DNA of 64,000 nucleotides, taken from Tepidanaerobacter sp. EBM-38 (GTDB lineage: Bacteria; Bacillota; Thermosediminibacteria; Thermosediminibacterales; Tepidanaerobacteraceae). Under the pieces are notes generated by a model, which worked only from the letters and a program-made list of their open reading frames with translations, searched no databases and was not told the DNA's origin. How positions within the stretch are numbered: the first letter of the stretch is position 1; each line of letters opens with the position of its first letter. A program made the translations under genes and the position numbers. The stretch spans positions 85,416 to 149,415 of the forward strand of contig MPOT01000054.1 of NCBI GenBank assembly GCA_001896545.1, in the 5' to 3' direction. This document shows positions 8,904 to 15,132 of the stretch, one piece after another.

Positions 8904-9274
8904 TCAGTCCCCTCGAAGCCAATCGCTGAACCATTGAAAAACTTAGCTCCGTCAAGTCAGCTATTTCTTTATATGTTAGCTTTATATCCTTGACTAGGTT
9001 CCCCAGCAGACTTTTCAACGCCTCCTCTGTTTCCCTTAGTTCAATGACACCGTTTACACCATATTCCGCAAGAGTCCTATAAATCAACTTACTAGCAACA
9101 GCCTTCTTTAATATAAGCATATATCCCTATACCGCTGCCAGAAATCTTTTCTGCTAAAATATTCAGCATTTGTTTTTTAGCTTCCCCGCTTTGAAAAATT
9201 CTTTCGCGGTTAATGCCTCGCATCATAATATGGTAAAATCCTGTCCTGCTAAATCTACGTGCTGTCCTAGGCAT
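8896..9274 (-). pseudogene. REP-associated tyrosine transposase (RAYT) remnant, internally deleted
   Basis: The N-terminal part (9274 down to 9092) begins MPRTARRFSRTGFYHIMMRG, the typical start of the TnpA_REP / Y1 transposase family. It runs into a premature stop after IYAYIKEGCC. A second frame (about 9120 to 8896) carries the usual C-terminal helix-turn-helix region (LTYKEIADLTELSFSMVQRL). The two pieces are in different frames, and the middle is gone: the His-x-His metal site, the catalytic Tyr and the conserved HQNP-type segment seen in the family are all absent. The full protein would be well over 200 residues. The remnant cannot be catalytic. It is flanked on both sides by the GGGACGGTTCC repeats that this transposase family is known to mobilise. 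Confidence 0.88.
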
Positions 9275-9324
9275 GATATAATCATCTCCTTGCGATGATT
9301 ATATCATAAATATACCATCTGGTT

Positions 9325-9390
9325 AATAATTTAGAACCGTCCCTAAAAATCTTCTTGAGATGAATAAACGGGGACGGTTCCAAAAAATCG
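9325..9390. repeat. GGGACGGTTCC repeat, inverted pair upstream of the RAYT remnant
   Basis: A right-hand half (TTTAGAACCGTCCCTAAAAAT, about 9330-9350) is followed by a left-hand half (CGGGGACGGTTCC, 9369-9381). The halves face away from each other, as expected for the junction of two adjacent elements. It ends about 30 bases before the SAM-hydrolase gene stop. Confidence 0.85.
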
Positions 9391-9419
9391 AATTGCTATG
9401 AAATTTAAAAATCAAAAAA

Positions 9420-10370
9420 TCATTTTGTTATTTTTACGCTCCACTCAGCACCGGACTCGATATTATAAGTCTCGGCAAAGTTGTCCATATTGATGGCAAA
9501 TGCTACATTTAATTCAGAATTCATATACAATAGAGGCTCGCCCTCTTCAACATCACCAAATGTATTTACATAAGGCATTTTACCTTCGTATACTTTTTTA
9601 CCATCTTTCATTATGCATACATTTACAACATCACCTTTTTTTATACCAAAATCCTCAAAGACCTTTTTGGGAATGCTTGTCCATACATTTCCGTAGGGTT
9701 GATCTAAAACAACAACCATTCCCCAAACGGCATTATCCTTAATTTCTGCTTTTTGGTAGTTTATCATCTCCACCTTTGGCTCTAATAATTTGCCGACTTC
9801 GTCAAAGGTTATTACTCCTGACGCTAGGCGCGCACCGGTGTATGCATATACATCTCGGCCATGGAAGGTATAAGATGCTTCAGAGTCAGCCAAGCGATTT
9901 ACTGCTTCATCAATTTCACGCACTGCTTCAATACCTAGGTTCTCCGACACCAATGTTAAAGTTCCGTTGTCAGGAGTTACAAAATAATGCCCTGTCTTTG
10001 TCTTTAATACAACTGATTTGCGGTCAGTACCAACACCCGGATCGACAACTGATACAAACACCGTACCCGCAGGCCAATAAGGTGCCGCACCGTTTAACCA
10101 ATAAGCTGCTTCCCATATATCAAAAGCAGGAATCTCATGAGTTAAATCAAACATTTTCAAATTGGGATCCACACCAAAAGCTACGCCTTTCATAGAAGCA
10201 ACGGCATCATTCTTTACACCGAAATCCGTTTGAAATACAAGTGCCGATGTAGCTGACGACAACCTTACTTGTTCTGATTTGTCCTGACTTGCAAGAACAG
10301 TTCCCACCATTCCCAAAGCTAAAATTACCACCAGACACATTACCAGTTTTTTGTTAATTTTGTGAAACAT
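9420..10370 (-). CDS. Exported SAM-hydrolase-like protein (DUF62 / SAM hydroxide adenosyltransferase family)
   Basis: 316 residues from the ATG at 10370, which has GGAGG 7 bases upstream. A longer frame to 10415 would start inside a repeat and is rejected. N-terminal signal peptide: charged FHKINKK, a hydrophobic run of about 18, then a likely cleavage after VLA. The mature part carries the family's motifs: QTDFG, DPGVGT with a following Arg, TPDNGTL and YTFHGRD, then the C-terminal beta domain. Known members hydrolyse S-adenosylmethionine to adenosine plus methionine using an activated water. A signal peptide is odd for an enzyme whose substrate is cytosolic, so the true substrate may differ. 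Confidence 0.87.
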   Translation of the reverse strand: MFHKINKKLVMCLVVILALGMVGTVLASQDKSEQVRLSSATSALVFQTDFGVKNDAVASMKGVAFGVDPNLKMFDLTHEIPAFDIWEAAYWLNGAAPYWPAGTVFVSVVDPGVGTDRKSVVLKTKTGHYFVTPDNGTLTLVSENLGIEAVREIDEAVNRLADSEASYTFHGRDVYAYTGARLASGVITFDEVGKLLEPKVEMINYQKAEIKDNAVWGMVVVLDQPYGNVWTSIPKKVFEDFGIKKGDVVNVCIMKDGKKVYEGKMPYVNTFGDVEEGEPLLYMNSELNVAFAINMDNFAETYNIESGAEWSVKITK

Positions 10371-10400
10371 AAAACCCCTCCTATATATTTTTTGAATAAA

Positions 10401-10463
10401 TAGGGACGGTTCCAAAATATTCAGGGACTATTTTAGTGAATAATCTGGAAGCGTCCCTAAAAT
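10401..10463. repeat. GGGACGGTTCC repeat, imperfect full hairpin
   Basis: The left arm TAGGGACGGTTCCAAAATA is followed by TTCA, a 13-base loop, then the diverged right arm TGAATAATCTGGAAGCGTCCC. The G in GGAAGCG breaks the core, so this is an old copy. It lies just upstream of the SAM-hydrolase ribosome site. Confidence 0.85.
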
Positions 10464-10660
10464 CATTATAAAATCATTATATGTTTGTGCTGCATTCTTC
10501 GATTATATTTTATTCTATAATAGGCGTGGAATTCCTTCTTTTTTGACTGGAATCGTATTATTTTTAAAGATAAGATATTTTGGTTTATTCCTTTTATAAT
10601 ATTATAGCAGATCTTTGTTGGATTTTTTATGTGATTTATAAAAATACACTTTTAAGTTTT

Positions 10661-10692
10661 AAAAACCTCAAAGTGAAAGCTTTGAGGTTTTT
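10661..10692 (-). terminator. Rho-independent terminator of the SecB-like operon
   Basis: Perfect 13-bp stem AAAAACCTCAAAG / CTTTGAGGTTTTT with a 6-base loop. The T-run is contributed by the stem end plus following T's on either strand, so it can act in both directions. It lies 140 bases downstream of the last gene of the chaperone islet. The rest of 10464-10660 is AT-rich with no gene that I can support. Confidence 0.8.
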
Positions 10693-10735
10693 AAAAAATC
10701 TATACCTTTTACGATTATAACTATACTGCAGTATA

Positions 10736-10831
10736 TTATAGCTGGTTTTCTGTAATAAGATATTCGTGTTCAAGTTTCGTTATCTCTTCCATCCCAAGGA
10801 AGGAAACCAACCCCTTATGGTCTGTTTCAAA
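10736..10831 (-). other. Short open stretch, possible gene-end remnant
   Basis: On the minus strand, directly after the stop of the nuclease-like gene and in another frame, about 30 codons stay open and end in ITKLEHEYLITENQL before TAA at 10736-10738. No ribosome site precedes its first Met. I do not recognise it. It may be the tail of a gene deleted when the islet was inserted, or chance. Confidence 0.2.
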
Positions 10832-11572
10832 TTATTTAAGAAATTTTTCAAGCATCTCGCATAAATCATCACATGACAATATCCTTACAAAATCATATCC
10901 ATTAGCTTTTAACACTTGTCGGCAACTTTCAATATTTCTTCTACATGTAGCAAAATAAAAAAATATCGAATCATAATTTCTCTTTTTTTGATTAATAACA
11001 TTTATTACTTCCAATTTTTTCTTGGCATCATCTGAGAAAGAATTCTTTTTACTTGGAGGACTATGTATGAATGTGTTAATATCAATTTTACATTCAATTA
11101 CTTCTGCATAAAGAACATTGTCTTCGTGTAAATTATGATGTTTTGTAAAAACATAGAAAGCCACATCAAAATCCATATCGGAACATAATTCTCCGTTTAT
11201 AGCAATTTTGCACTCACTTATCCTATTTAATCCTTCACTATTTAATTTGTATGGTCCAATTTTATAAACAATATAATCTAGTAGTTTGCCTTTGTTAATT
11301 TTATTATCATTATATTCTAGGAAAAGCTTTAGAAAATAATCAGTATTTGCTTTTACAGTTTTATCTGCTATTGCCAACGCTTTTAATCTTTGCTGCATTC
11401 TATTTATATCATAAATTCTGTTATTATCGGTTCTTTTTTTACAGGTTATCAGAATATCCATAGTAAAATAAAAAAAATCAGGCTGCGAAATTAGAAAACT
11501 GCCTAATTTATAATTAATGTTATCACTCATTGACCGCTCATCAATTTGGTGACCTTGGAAACTCCAATACAT
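10832..11572 (-). CDS. Unknown protein with PD-(D/E)XK nuclease-like signature, third gene of SecB-like islet
   Basis: 246 residues from the ATG at 11572, chosen for its GGAGGGGG site; a longer start at 11617 would overlap the SecB-like gene. I recognise no named family. The central region has a hydrophobic strand with Asp (MDFDVAF, D136) followed 24 residues later by a strand with an E-x-K motif (EVIECK, E160/K162). Helix and strand elements follow (VINVINQKK, then SIFFYFATC). Asp then Glu-x-Lys on neighbouring strands is the active-site layout of PD-(D/E)XK nucleases; this is inference from pattern only. It is lysine and asparagine rich, cysteine-containing, with AT-rich codons unlike the flanking genes. 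It follows the SecB-like gene by 22 bases, so it is co-transcribed. Confidence 0.6.
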   Translation of the reverse strand: MYWSFQGHQIDERSMSDNINYKLGSFLISQPDFFYFTMDILITCKKRTDNNRIYDINRMQQRLKALAIADKTVKANTDYFLKLFLEYNDNKINKGKLLDYIVYKIGPYKLNSEGLNRISECKIAINGELCSDMDFDVAFYVFTKHHNLHEDNVLYAEVIECKIDINTFIHSPPSKKNSFSDDAKKKLEVINVINQKKRNYDSIFFYFATCRRNIESCRQVLKANGYDFVRILSCDDLCEMLEKFLK

Positions 11573-11594
11573 AACTCCCCCTCCTTTTTGAAAA

Positions 11595-12086
11595 CTAAAA
11601 GACCTTATATAATCCAATATTCAGAGGAGGTAAACCCATTTTAGATGTTAAGTTGCTTATAATTTCGCGGCCGTAAGGCCAAGCATTTAAAGGAACATTC
11701 CTCTTAATGAACTCTTCAATAGCCCTATCTTCACACTCTTCTTTTACTTCATATATCAATAAAAACGACGATTCTATTTTAAATAGCTTTTCATTTTTAT
11801 CATCTTCAAAAACATTTACATTAAAATTCGCTTCAGCACATATTGTTTTTTCATCTTTACTTTTTAAATTAAATGAAGGCTTAAAGTCCACTTTAGCTTG
11901 TCCTGGACCTAGTTGTTTAAATATATCACTGTTTAATTGGCAGTTTAAGCTACATAAGACAATTCTTTTTAGTTCAATGCATTTGATTAACTTATTATAC
12001 TCTTCTTTTACCAATAAAAGCACCCCACTTTTATCAAGCTGCATAAGAGCCATCGTTTGAAGGGCTCTTCCCACCTTTATATTCAT
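11595..12086 (-). CDS. SecB-like chaperone
   Basis: Up to 163 residues. The C-terminal third carries a clear SecB-family signature: RNVPLNAWPYGREIISNLTS then KMGLPPLNIG, matching the conserved PLxxWPYxRE...T.RMGxPPL core of SecB and of the SecB-like chaperones found with toxin-antitoxin modules. Upstream, alternating beta-strand patterns (ICAEANFNVNVFE, FKIESSFLLIYEV) fit the SecB fold. The start is uncertain: ATG at 12086 has no good ribosome site and overlaps the upstream gene by 53 bases; ATG at 12053 (MALMQLD) has a purine-rich GGAAGAG upstream and a 20-base overlap. True SecB is normally absent from Clostridia, so this copy is probably dedicated to a partner encoded next to it (inference). 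Confidence 0.82.
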   Translation of the reverse strand: MNIKVGRALQTMALMQLDKSGVLLLVKEEYNKLIKCIELKRIVLCSLNCQLNSDIFKQLGPGQAKVDFKPSFNLKSKDEKTICAEANFNVNVFEDDKNEKLFKIESSFLLIYEVKEECEDRAIEEFIKRNVPLNAWPYGREIISNLTSKMGLPPLNIGLYKVF

Positions 12087-12657
12087 TTAAATTATAGAAT
12101 TCGAGCTTATTGATTGTTTCTTCTTGATTTGTTACAAGTTTTTTTGCGAAGCCTTTAAGTAAATATAATGCATCTTCAATCCAGTCAATCATGTCACTAT
12201 AAATATCAATTTCCGGGTTCATTCTCTTAAAATTATCATACTCTTCTTTTAAAATATTGATTATTTCATTTAGTTTAGCTAATGAAGATTCATTTAGCTG
12301 CATCATCAACTCTTCGAAATTATTTAAGTAAAATAAATCGAAGTCAAAGTCCTGCAAAAAACTGTCTACTCTAGATAACAAATAATCTGTATCTTCTACT
12401 CGATGTCTTTTGATCAGCTTCATTTTCAAGCTTTCTAATTCATCAATAAGGAATAAATAAAAATCATGAATTATTAAATAATTTACTGATATTGCTTTGC
12501 CTTCAAAATCACGCACTTCATATTCTTTTATATTATTTATATCATATTTTATAATACTCTTTTCACCAAACAACATGTTGTCATCCCCTATGGTTAAAAC
12601 AATAATATAATTATCAAAAAATTTTCTGTCTAGTAGATAGCTGATATTTAAATTCAT
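12034..12657 (-). CDS. Unknown acidic helical protein, first gene of SecB-like islet
   Basis: 207 residues, not recognised. The first 60 residues are predicted beta-rich (YIIVLTIGDDNMLF, KYDINNIKEYEVRDF). The rest is helical and very acidic, with a long amphipathic segment (about 95-190). There are no membrane segments, signal peptide or cysteines of note. The start ATG follows an AAGGAG site at about 12 bases. Its 3' end overlaps the SecB-like gene, implying coupled translation and a functional link. It could be the client, antitoxin or immunity partner of the chaperone; no motif decides this. Codon use is strongly A/T ending. Confidence 0.6.
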   Translation of the reverse strand: MNLNISYLLDRKFFDNYIIVLTIGDDNMLFGEKSIIKYDINNIKEYEVRDFEGKAISVNYLIIHDFYLFLIDELESLKMKLIKRHRVEDTDYLLSRVDSFLQDFDFDLFYLNNFEELMMQLNESSLAKLNEIINILKEEYDNFKRMNPEIDIYSDMIDWIEDALYLLKGFAKKLVTNQEETINKLEFYNLNEYKGGKSPSNDGSYAA

Positions 12658-12747
12658 TTTACCATGATTCTCCTTTATTGTCTATCTTTATGATCATGCT
12701 TCTCTTTGTAATAAATTATGCAGCAAAAGATGAATTATGATATCAAT

Positions 12748-12775
12748 AAATATTTTGGAACCGTCCCTAAAAATT
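12748..12775. repeat. GGGACGGTTCC repeat, single half copy
   Basis: AAATATTTTGGAACCGTCCC then TAAAAATT, the right arm only. It sits about 90 bases upstream of the first gene of the SecB-like islet. Together with the copy at 10401-10463 it brackets the islet. Confidence 0.85.
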
Positions 12776-12835
12776 GGTCTCTAAATATTTACTATTCATG
12801 GTTTTGGTGTAAGCAGGTTATTTAGGTTTATTAGA

Positions 12836-12892
12836 ATGGCACGAGTTACTGCTGCTGCCTATATTTGTCAAGCTGACTTGCTTAAAAAATAG
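12836..12892 (+). other. Possible 18-codon leader ORF upstream of an orphan terminator
   Basis: ATG then MARVTAAAYICQADLLKK and TAG. It ends 8 bases before a strong terminator hairpin and about 160 bases before the phage-like cassette. The ribosome site is weak. It may be a leader peptide, a decayed gene end, or chance. Confidence 0.2.
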
Positions 12893-12899
12893 TCCGGTA

Positions 12900-12946
12900 A
12901 AGCCGGGCGGCTTATCTACTTAAGGCTGCTGGGCTTTTTTGTTTTT
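12900..12946 (+). terminator. Orphan rho-independent terminator ahead of the phage-like cassette
   Basis: AAGCCGGGCGGCTT pairs with AAGGCTGCTGGGCTT (one mismatch, three G-T pairs) and is followed by TTTTTTGTTTTTTC on the plus strand. No plus-strand gene lies upstream within this 396-base gap, so it either ends a short untranslated RNA or acts as an attenuator for the downstream cassette. The remaining bases to 13053 hold a TATAAT at 12957-12962 with no good -35. Confidence 0.65.
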
Positions 12947-13053
12947 TCTTGTATTCCCATATAATGAAACCACAAACACGCCGCAGCAGTTTTTTGAAGG
13001 AGGTGGTCTGAGATTTTAAGCGGTGTGGGGAAAATGAAGGGAGGTGAAAAAAT

Positions 13054-13281
13054 ATGGCGATAGTTTCAACACCGTTAAACTCTAGTCTTCGCATCGTTGT
13101 GGTAGCCGGTAAGGATGAGAATAATAAAACCATCTATAAAACCAGGTCTTTCAACAATGTAAAGACTAGCGCCGCTGACGAGGATCTGATGAGCATAGCG
13201 ACTCAGTTAGCAGACATTCAGATTCATCCGGTATATGCGTTTCGCCGGACAGTGGAAAGTGAACTTAGCGAAATAGTCTAG
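13054..13281 (+). CDS. DUF1659 family protein
   Basis: 75 residues with a GGGAGG site 9 bases upstream. The sequence (STPLNSSLRIVVVAG near the start, KTRSFNNVKTSAADEDLM in the middle) matches the small DUF1659 family of Firmicutes. These typically lie beside DUF2922, YvrJ and an amidase gene. Function unknown. First gene of the four-gene cassette. Confidence 0.85.
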   Translation: MAIVSTPLNSSLRIVVVAGKDENNKTIYKTRSFNNVKTSAADEDLMSIATQLADIQIHPVYAFRRTVESELSEIV

Positions 13282-13327
13282 GAAATGGTAAATCTAATCT
13301 ATAAAATCTTGAGGGGAGGTGAAAAAT

Positions 13328-13543
13328 GTGGATACGAATCTGGAGCTTGTTTTTAGGAATACGGCAGGCAAAAGTGCCAAGATTTCGGTGCAGGACCCTA
13401 AGGATGACCTTACTGCCGATGAAGTCCAGGCCTTGATGGATAACATTGTAGCAAAAAATGTATTTGAAACGGCCGGCGGCGACCTGATTGAAGCGGTAGA
13501 AGCCCGCCTTATACAGAAAGAAGTTGTACAGCTTATCGGTTAG
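13328..13543 (+). CDS. DUF2922 family protein
   Basis: 71 residues from a GTG at 13328 placed 9 bases after GGGGAGG; a GTG at 13319 overlaps the ribosome site and is rejected. Residues such as LELVFRNTAGKSAKISVQDP and the DDLTADEVQALMD helix match DUF2922. Function unknown; it accompanies DUF1659 in many clostridia and bacilli. Confidence 0.83.
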   Translation: MDTNLELVFRNTAGKSAKISVQDPKDDLTADEVQALMDNIVAKNVFETAGGDLIEAVEARLIQKEVVQLIG

Positions 13544-13607
13544 TTAGAAAAATCTCGGCCGGGCACTGGATGTGTCCGGCTAAACTACTATGGAAAGGAG
13601 GATTTTT

Positions 13608-13754
13608 ATGGATGAGTTGGTTGCTCATGTAGCTAATGTGGGATTTCCCATTGCCGTTTCCATTTACCTTTTGGTAAGAGTGGAAACTAAGATTGAAAGC
13701 CTCACCTGCAGCATCTATGAGCTGGCCAAGGTTATCGAAGGCATAAAGAATTAG
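13608..13754 (+). CDS. YvrJ family small membrane protein
   Basis: 48 residues after a strong AAAGGAGG site. One hydrophobic segment (VANVGFPIAVSIYLLVRV) is followed by a short amphipathic helix (KIESLTCSIYELAKVIEG), the layout of the YvrJ family and of holin-like peptides. In this cassette it may partner the amidase as a holin-like membrane factor (inference). Confidence 0.8.
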   Translation: MDELVAHVANVGFPIAVSIYLLVRVETKIESLTCSIYELAKVIEGIKN

Positions 13755-13790
13755 TTGGAAAAATATCATTAATTTTAGAGGAGTGGTCAT

Positions 13791-14300
13791 ATGGAAAGAC
13801 TTTACCCGAGATTTATAGTAATACATCATACGGCAGGTTTCGATGTGCCGGCGCTCACTATAGATAAGTACCATGCCGAAAGGGGTTTTGGCATAAAGAT
13901 TGCCTCACCTAAGCCTCTGGTGGAAGAATATGCAAGGAGAGGTTTTAAGTGTGTTTCGGACGGAGTTATAGTAAGTATTGGATATCACTATCTAATCCGA
14001 GCCGATGGTTGTGTGGAAAAAGGCAGGCCGGATTTTGCAAGGGGAGCTCACTGCACAGCTCAGAGCATGAATTTTCAATCTATCGGGGTAACGCTCACCG
14101 GCAACTTTGACTCCAAGGACAATCCTTCCGGCAAGAAAGGGCATATTGCACCTACGGCAGGGCAAATTGAGGCTTTGAAAAAGCTCGTTTTTTACCTGAT
14201 GGAGATATATCAGATTCCAGAGGAGAACGTAATCGGGCATAAGCAGGTAAGGAATGCTTCCACTAGTTGTCCGGGAGATAGGTTTGAATTTAAGGTATGA
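13791..14300 (+). CDS. N-acetylmuramoyl-L-alanine amidase (Amidase_2 / PGRP type)
   Basis: 169 residues. The zinc ligands are visible: His in IVIHHTAGF near the N-terminus, His in VIGHKQV and Cys in TSCPGD near the C-terminus. The conserved GYHYLIRADG strand is also present. It cleaves the amide bond between MurNAc and the stem peptide of peptidoglycan. There is no signal peptide and no separate wall-binding domain, as in phage endolysins that exit through a holin. Last gene of the cassette; it has an AGAGGAG site. Confidence 0.92.
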   Translation: MERLYPRFIVIHHTAGFDVPALTIDKYHAERGFGIKIASPKPLVEEYARRGFKCVSDGVIVSIGYHYLIRADGCVEKGRPDFARGAHCTAQSMNFQSIGVTLTGNFDSKDNPSGKKGHIAPTAGQIEALKKLVFYLMEIYQIPEENVIGHKQVRNASTSCPGDRFEFKV

Positions 14301-14321
14301 CGCCGCCTATATTTTTTTACC

Positions 14322-14351
14322 TTGACATCGAACATATGTTTGGTTTATAAT
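14322..14351 (+). promoter_or_regulatory. Sigma-A promoter with a LexA-like (SOS) box in the spacer
   Basis: The -35 is TTGACA (14322-14327) and the -10 is TATAAT (14346-14351), separated by 18 bases. The spacer contains CGAACATATGTTTG (14329-14342), matching the Gram-positive LexA/DinR box CGAAC-RNRY-GTTYC at every position but the last. A repressor there would block the promoter fully. Drives the ComK-like gene. Confidence 0.75.
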
Positions 14352-14407
14352 GGAATTGCTTTCGCCTCTTGCAAAATATTTTGATTACTATGTTGGGGGT
14401 ATAGTTT

Positions 14408-15007
14408 ATGGATATGAAAGAGATTTTAGAGAATGGCCTTGCTGCTTTGTTCCCGGTATATAATGAAGGCAATGTTACTATGATTTTTACCGGTGACGGC
14501 GAACAGTTATTGGTCAGAAGAACCTGTAAAACGGTTTTAAAAAACCTGGCTAGGTTTTATGGTATAGACCTTACTGCGGTTCGAGAACACTACGGCAATT
14601 TCATCAATAAGAAACAGGGTGTGCCCATCCCTATGGCAGTTAATCTGTTGCTTATACCGGTCAAGGTCAGAAAGAGTCCCCTGGGCGAAAATGACGGTAC
14701 TTTTGGGTATGTGAACTTTCGGGAGATTAAACAAGTTGCCGATGCTGCAGATGGAAAATGCAGTATCACTTTTCGATGTGATAAAAGCCTTCTTGTGCTT
14801 GTGAGCCAATCCACTATGAGGGAATATATGAAAAATGCGCAGCTTGCGGAAAATATTTTCCTAAATCAGCATTTTCACGGATATGATGAAGCTGTAGGCA
14901 GGTCTTGGGAAAACTCGTTAGAGCATAATGAGGTATTGCTTAGGGAGTATCTTTTAAAACTACTGATGGAAATAATTGATTTGCAAAGGAATCAGGCCTT
15001 AAAATAG
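14408..15007 (+). CDS. ComK-like protein (putative competence transcription factor)
   Basis: 199 residues. There is no signal peptide or membrane segment. The order of elements resembles ComK: RRTCKTVLKNLARFYG (compare the ComK RSC-x-YFG segment), then KKQGVPIPMAVNLLLIPVK (compare K-x-P-I...FP-T), a GYVNFREIKQV strand near the ComK WI-x-x-H-I position, and a C-terminal strand ITFRCDKSLLVLVSQSTM. ComK activates DNA-uptake genes in Bacillus. The match is by eye and of moderate strength. The promoter carries a LexA-like box, so DNA damage would be expected to induce it. A GGGGG site precedes the ATG. Confidence 0.6.
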   Translation: MDMKEILENGLAALFPVYNEGNVTMIFTGDGEQLLVRRTCKTVLKNLARFYGIDLTAVREHYGNFINKKQGVPIPMAVNLLLIPVKVRKSPLGENDGTFGYVNFREIKQVADAADGKCSITFRCDKSLLVLVSQSTMREYMKNAQLAENIFLNQHFHGYDEAVGRSWENSLEHNEVLLREYLLKLLMEIIDLQRNQALK

Positions 15008-15025
15008 GGCCTGATTTTTATTTTT
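14990..15025 (+). terminator. Rho-independent terminator after the ComK-like gene
   Basis: AATCAGGCC / GGCCTGATT stem with a 9-base loop, followed by TTTATTTTT. It overlaps the last codons of the gene, so the message ends almost immediately after the stop. Confidence 0.85.
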
Positions 15026-15076
15026 GAGTTTTATTAAAGTTGTAGGTCTAATAGTCTGAAAATGGCTTTAAAAAAT

Positions 15077-15106
15077 ATTGACTTTCTTTGACCTTTGTAG
15101 TATTAT
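15077..15106 (+). promoter_or_regulatory. clpB promoter overlapped by a CtsR-like operator
   Basis: ATTGACT-TTC-TTTGACC (15077-15093) is a direct heptamer repeat with 3-base spacing. It matches the reverse form of the CtsR operator (TTTGACY-NTN-TTTGACY) in 13 of 14 arm positions. The -35 TTGACT (15078-15083) is inside it and the -10 TATTAT lies at 15101-15106 with a 17-base spacer, so repressor binding would occlude RNA polymerase. Confidence 0.75.
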
Positions 15107-15132
15107 AGAATAAGAAAAAACAGGAAGAAAGG

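Noticed and set aside
9776..10195. 139-codon plus-strand open frame
   Set aside because: It lies entirely opposite the SAM-hydrolase-like gene, whose motifs are clear, and has no ribosome site.
10371..10415. Upstream start of the SAM-hydrolase-like gene
   Set aside because: The start codon would be part of a GGGACGGTTCC repeat; the ATG at 10370 has a proper ribosome site and begins a normal signal peptide.
12835..15007. Prophage
   Set aside because: Only four small lysis-like genes; no integrase, terminase, capsid, portal or tail genes, and no att-like repeats.
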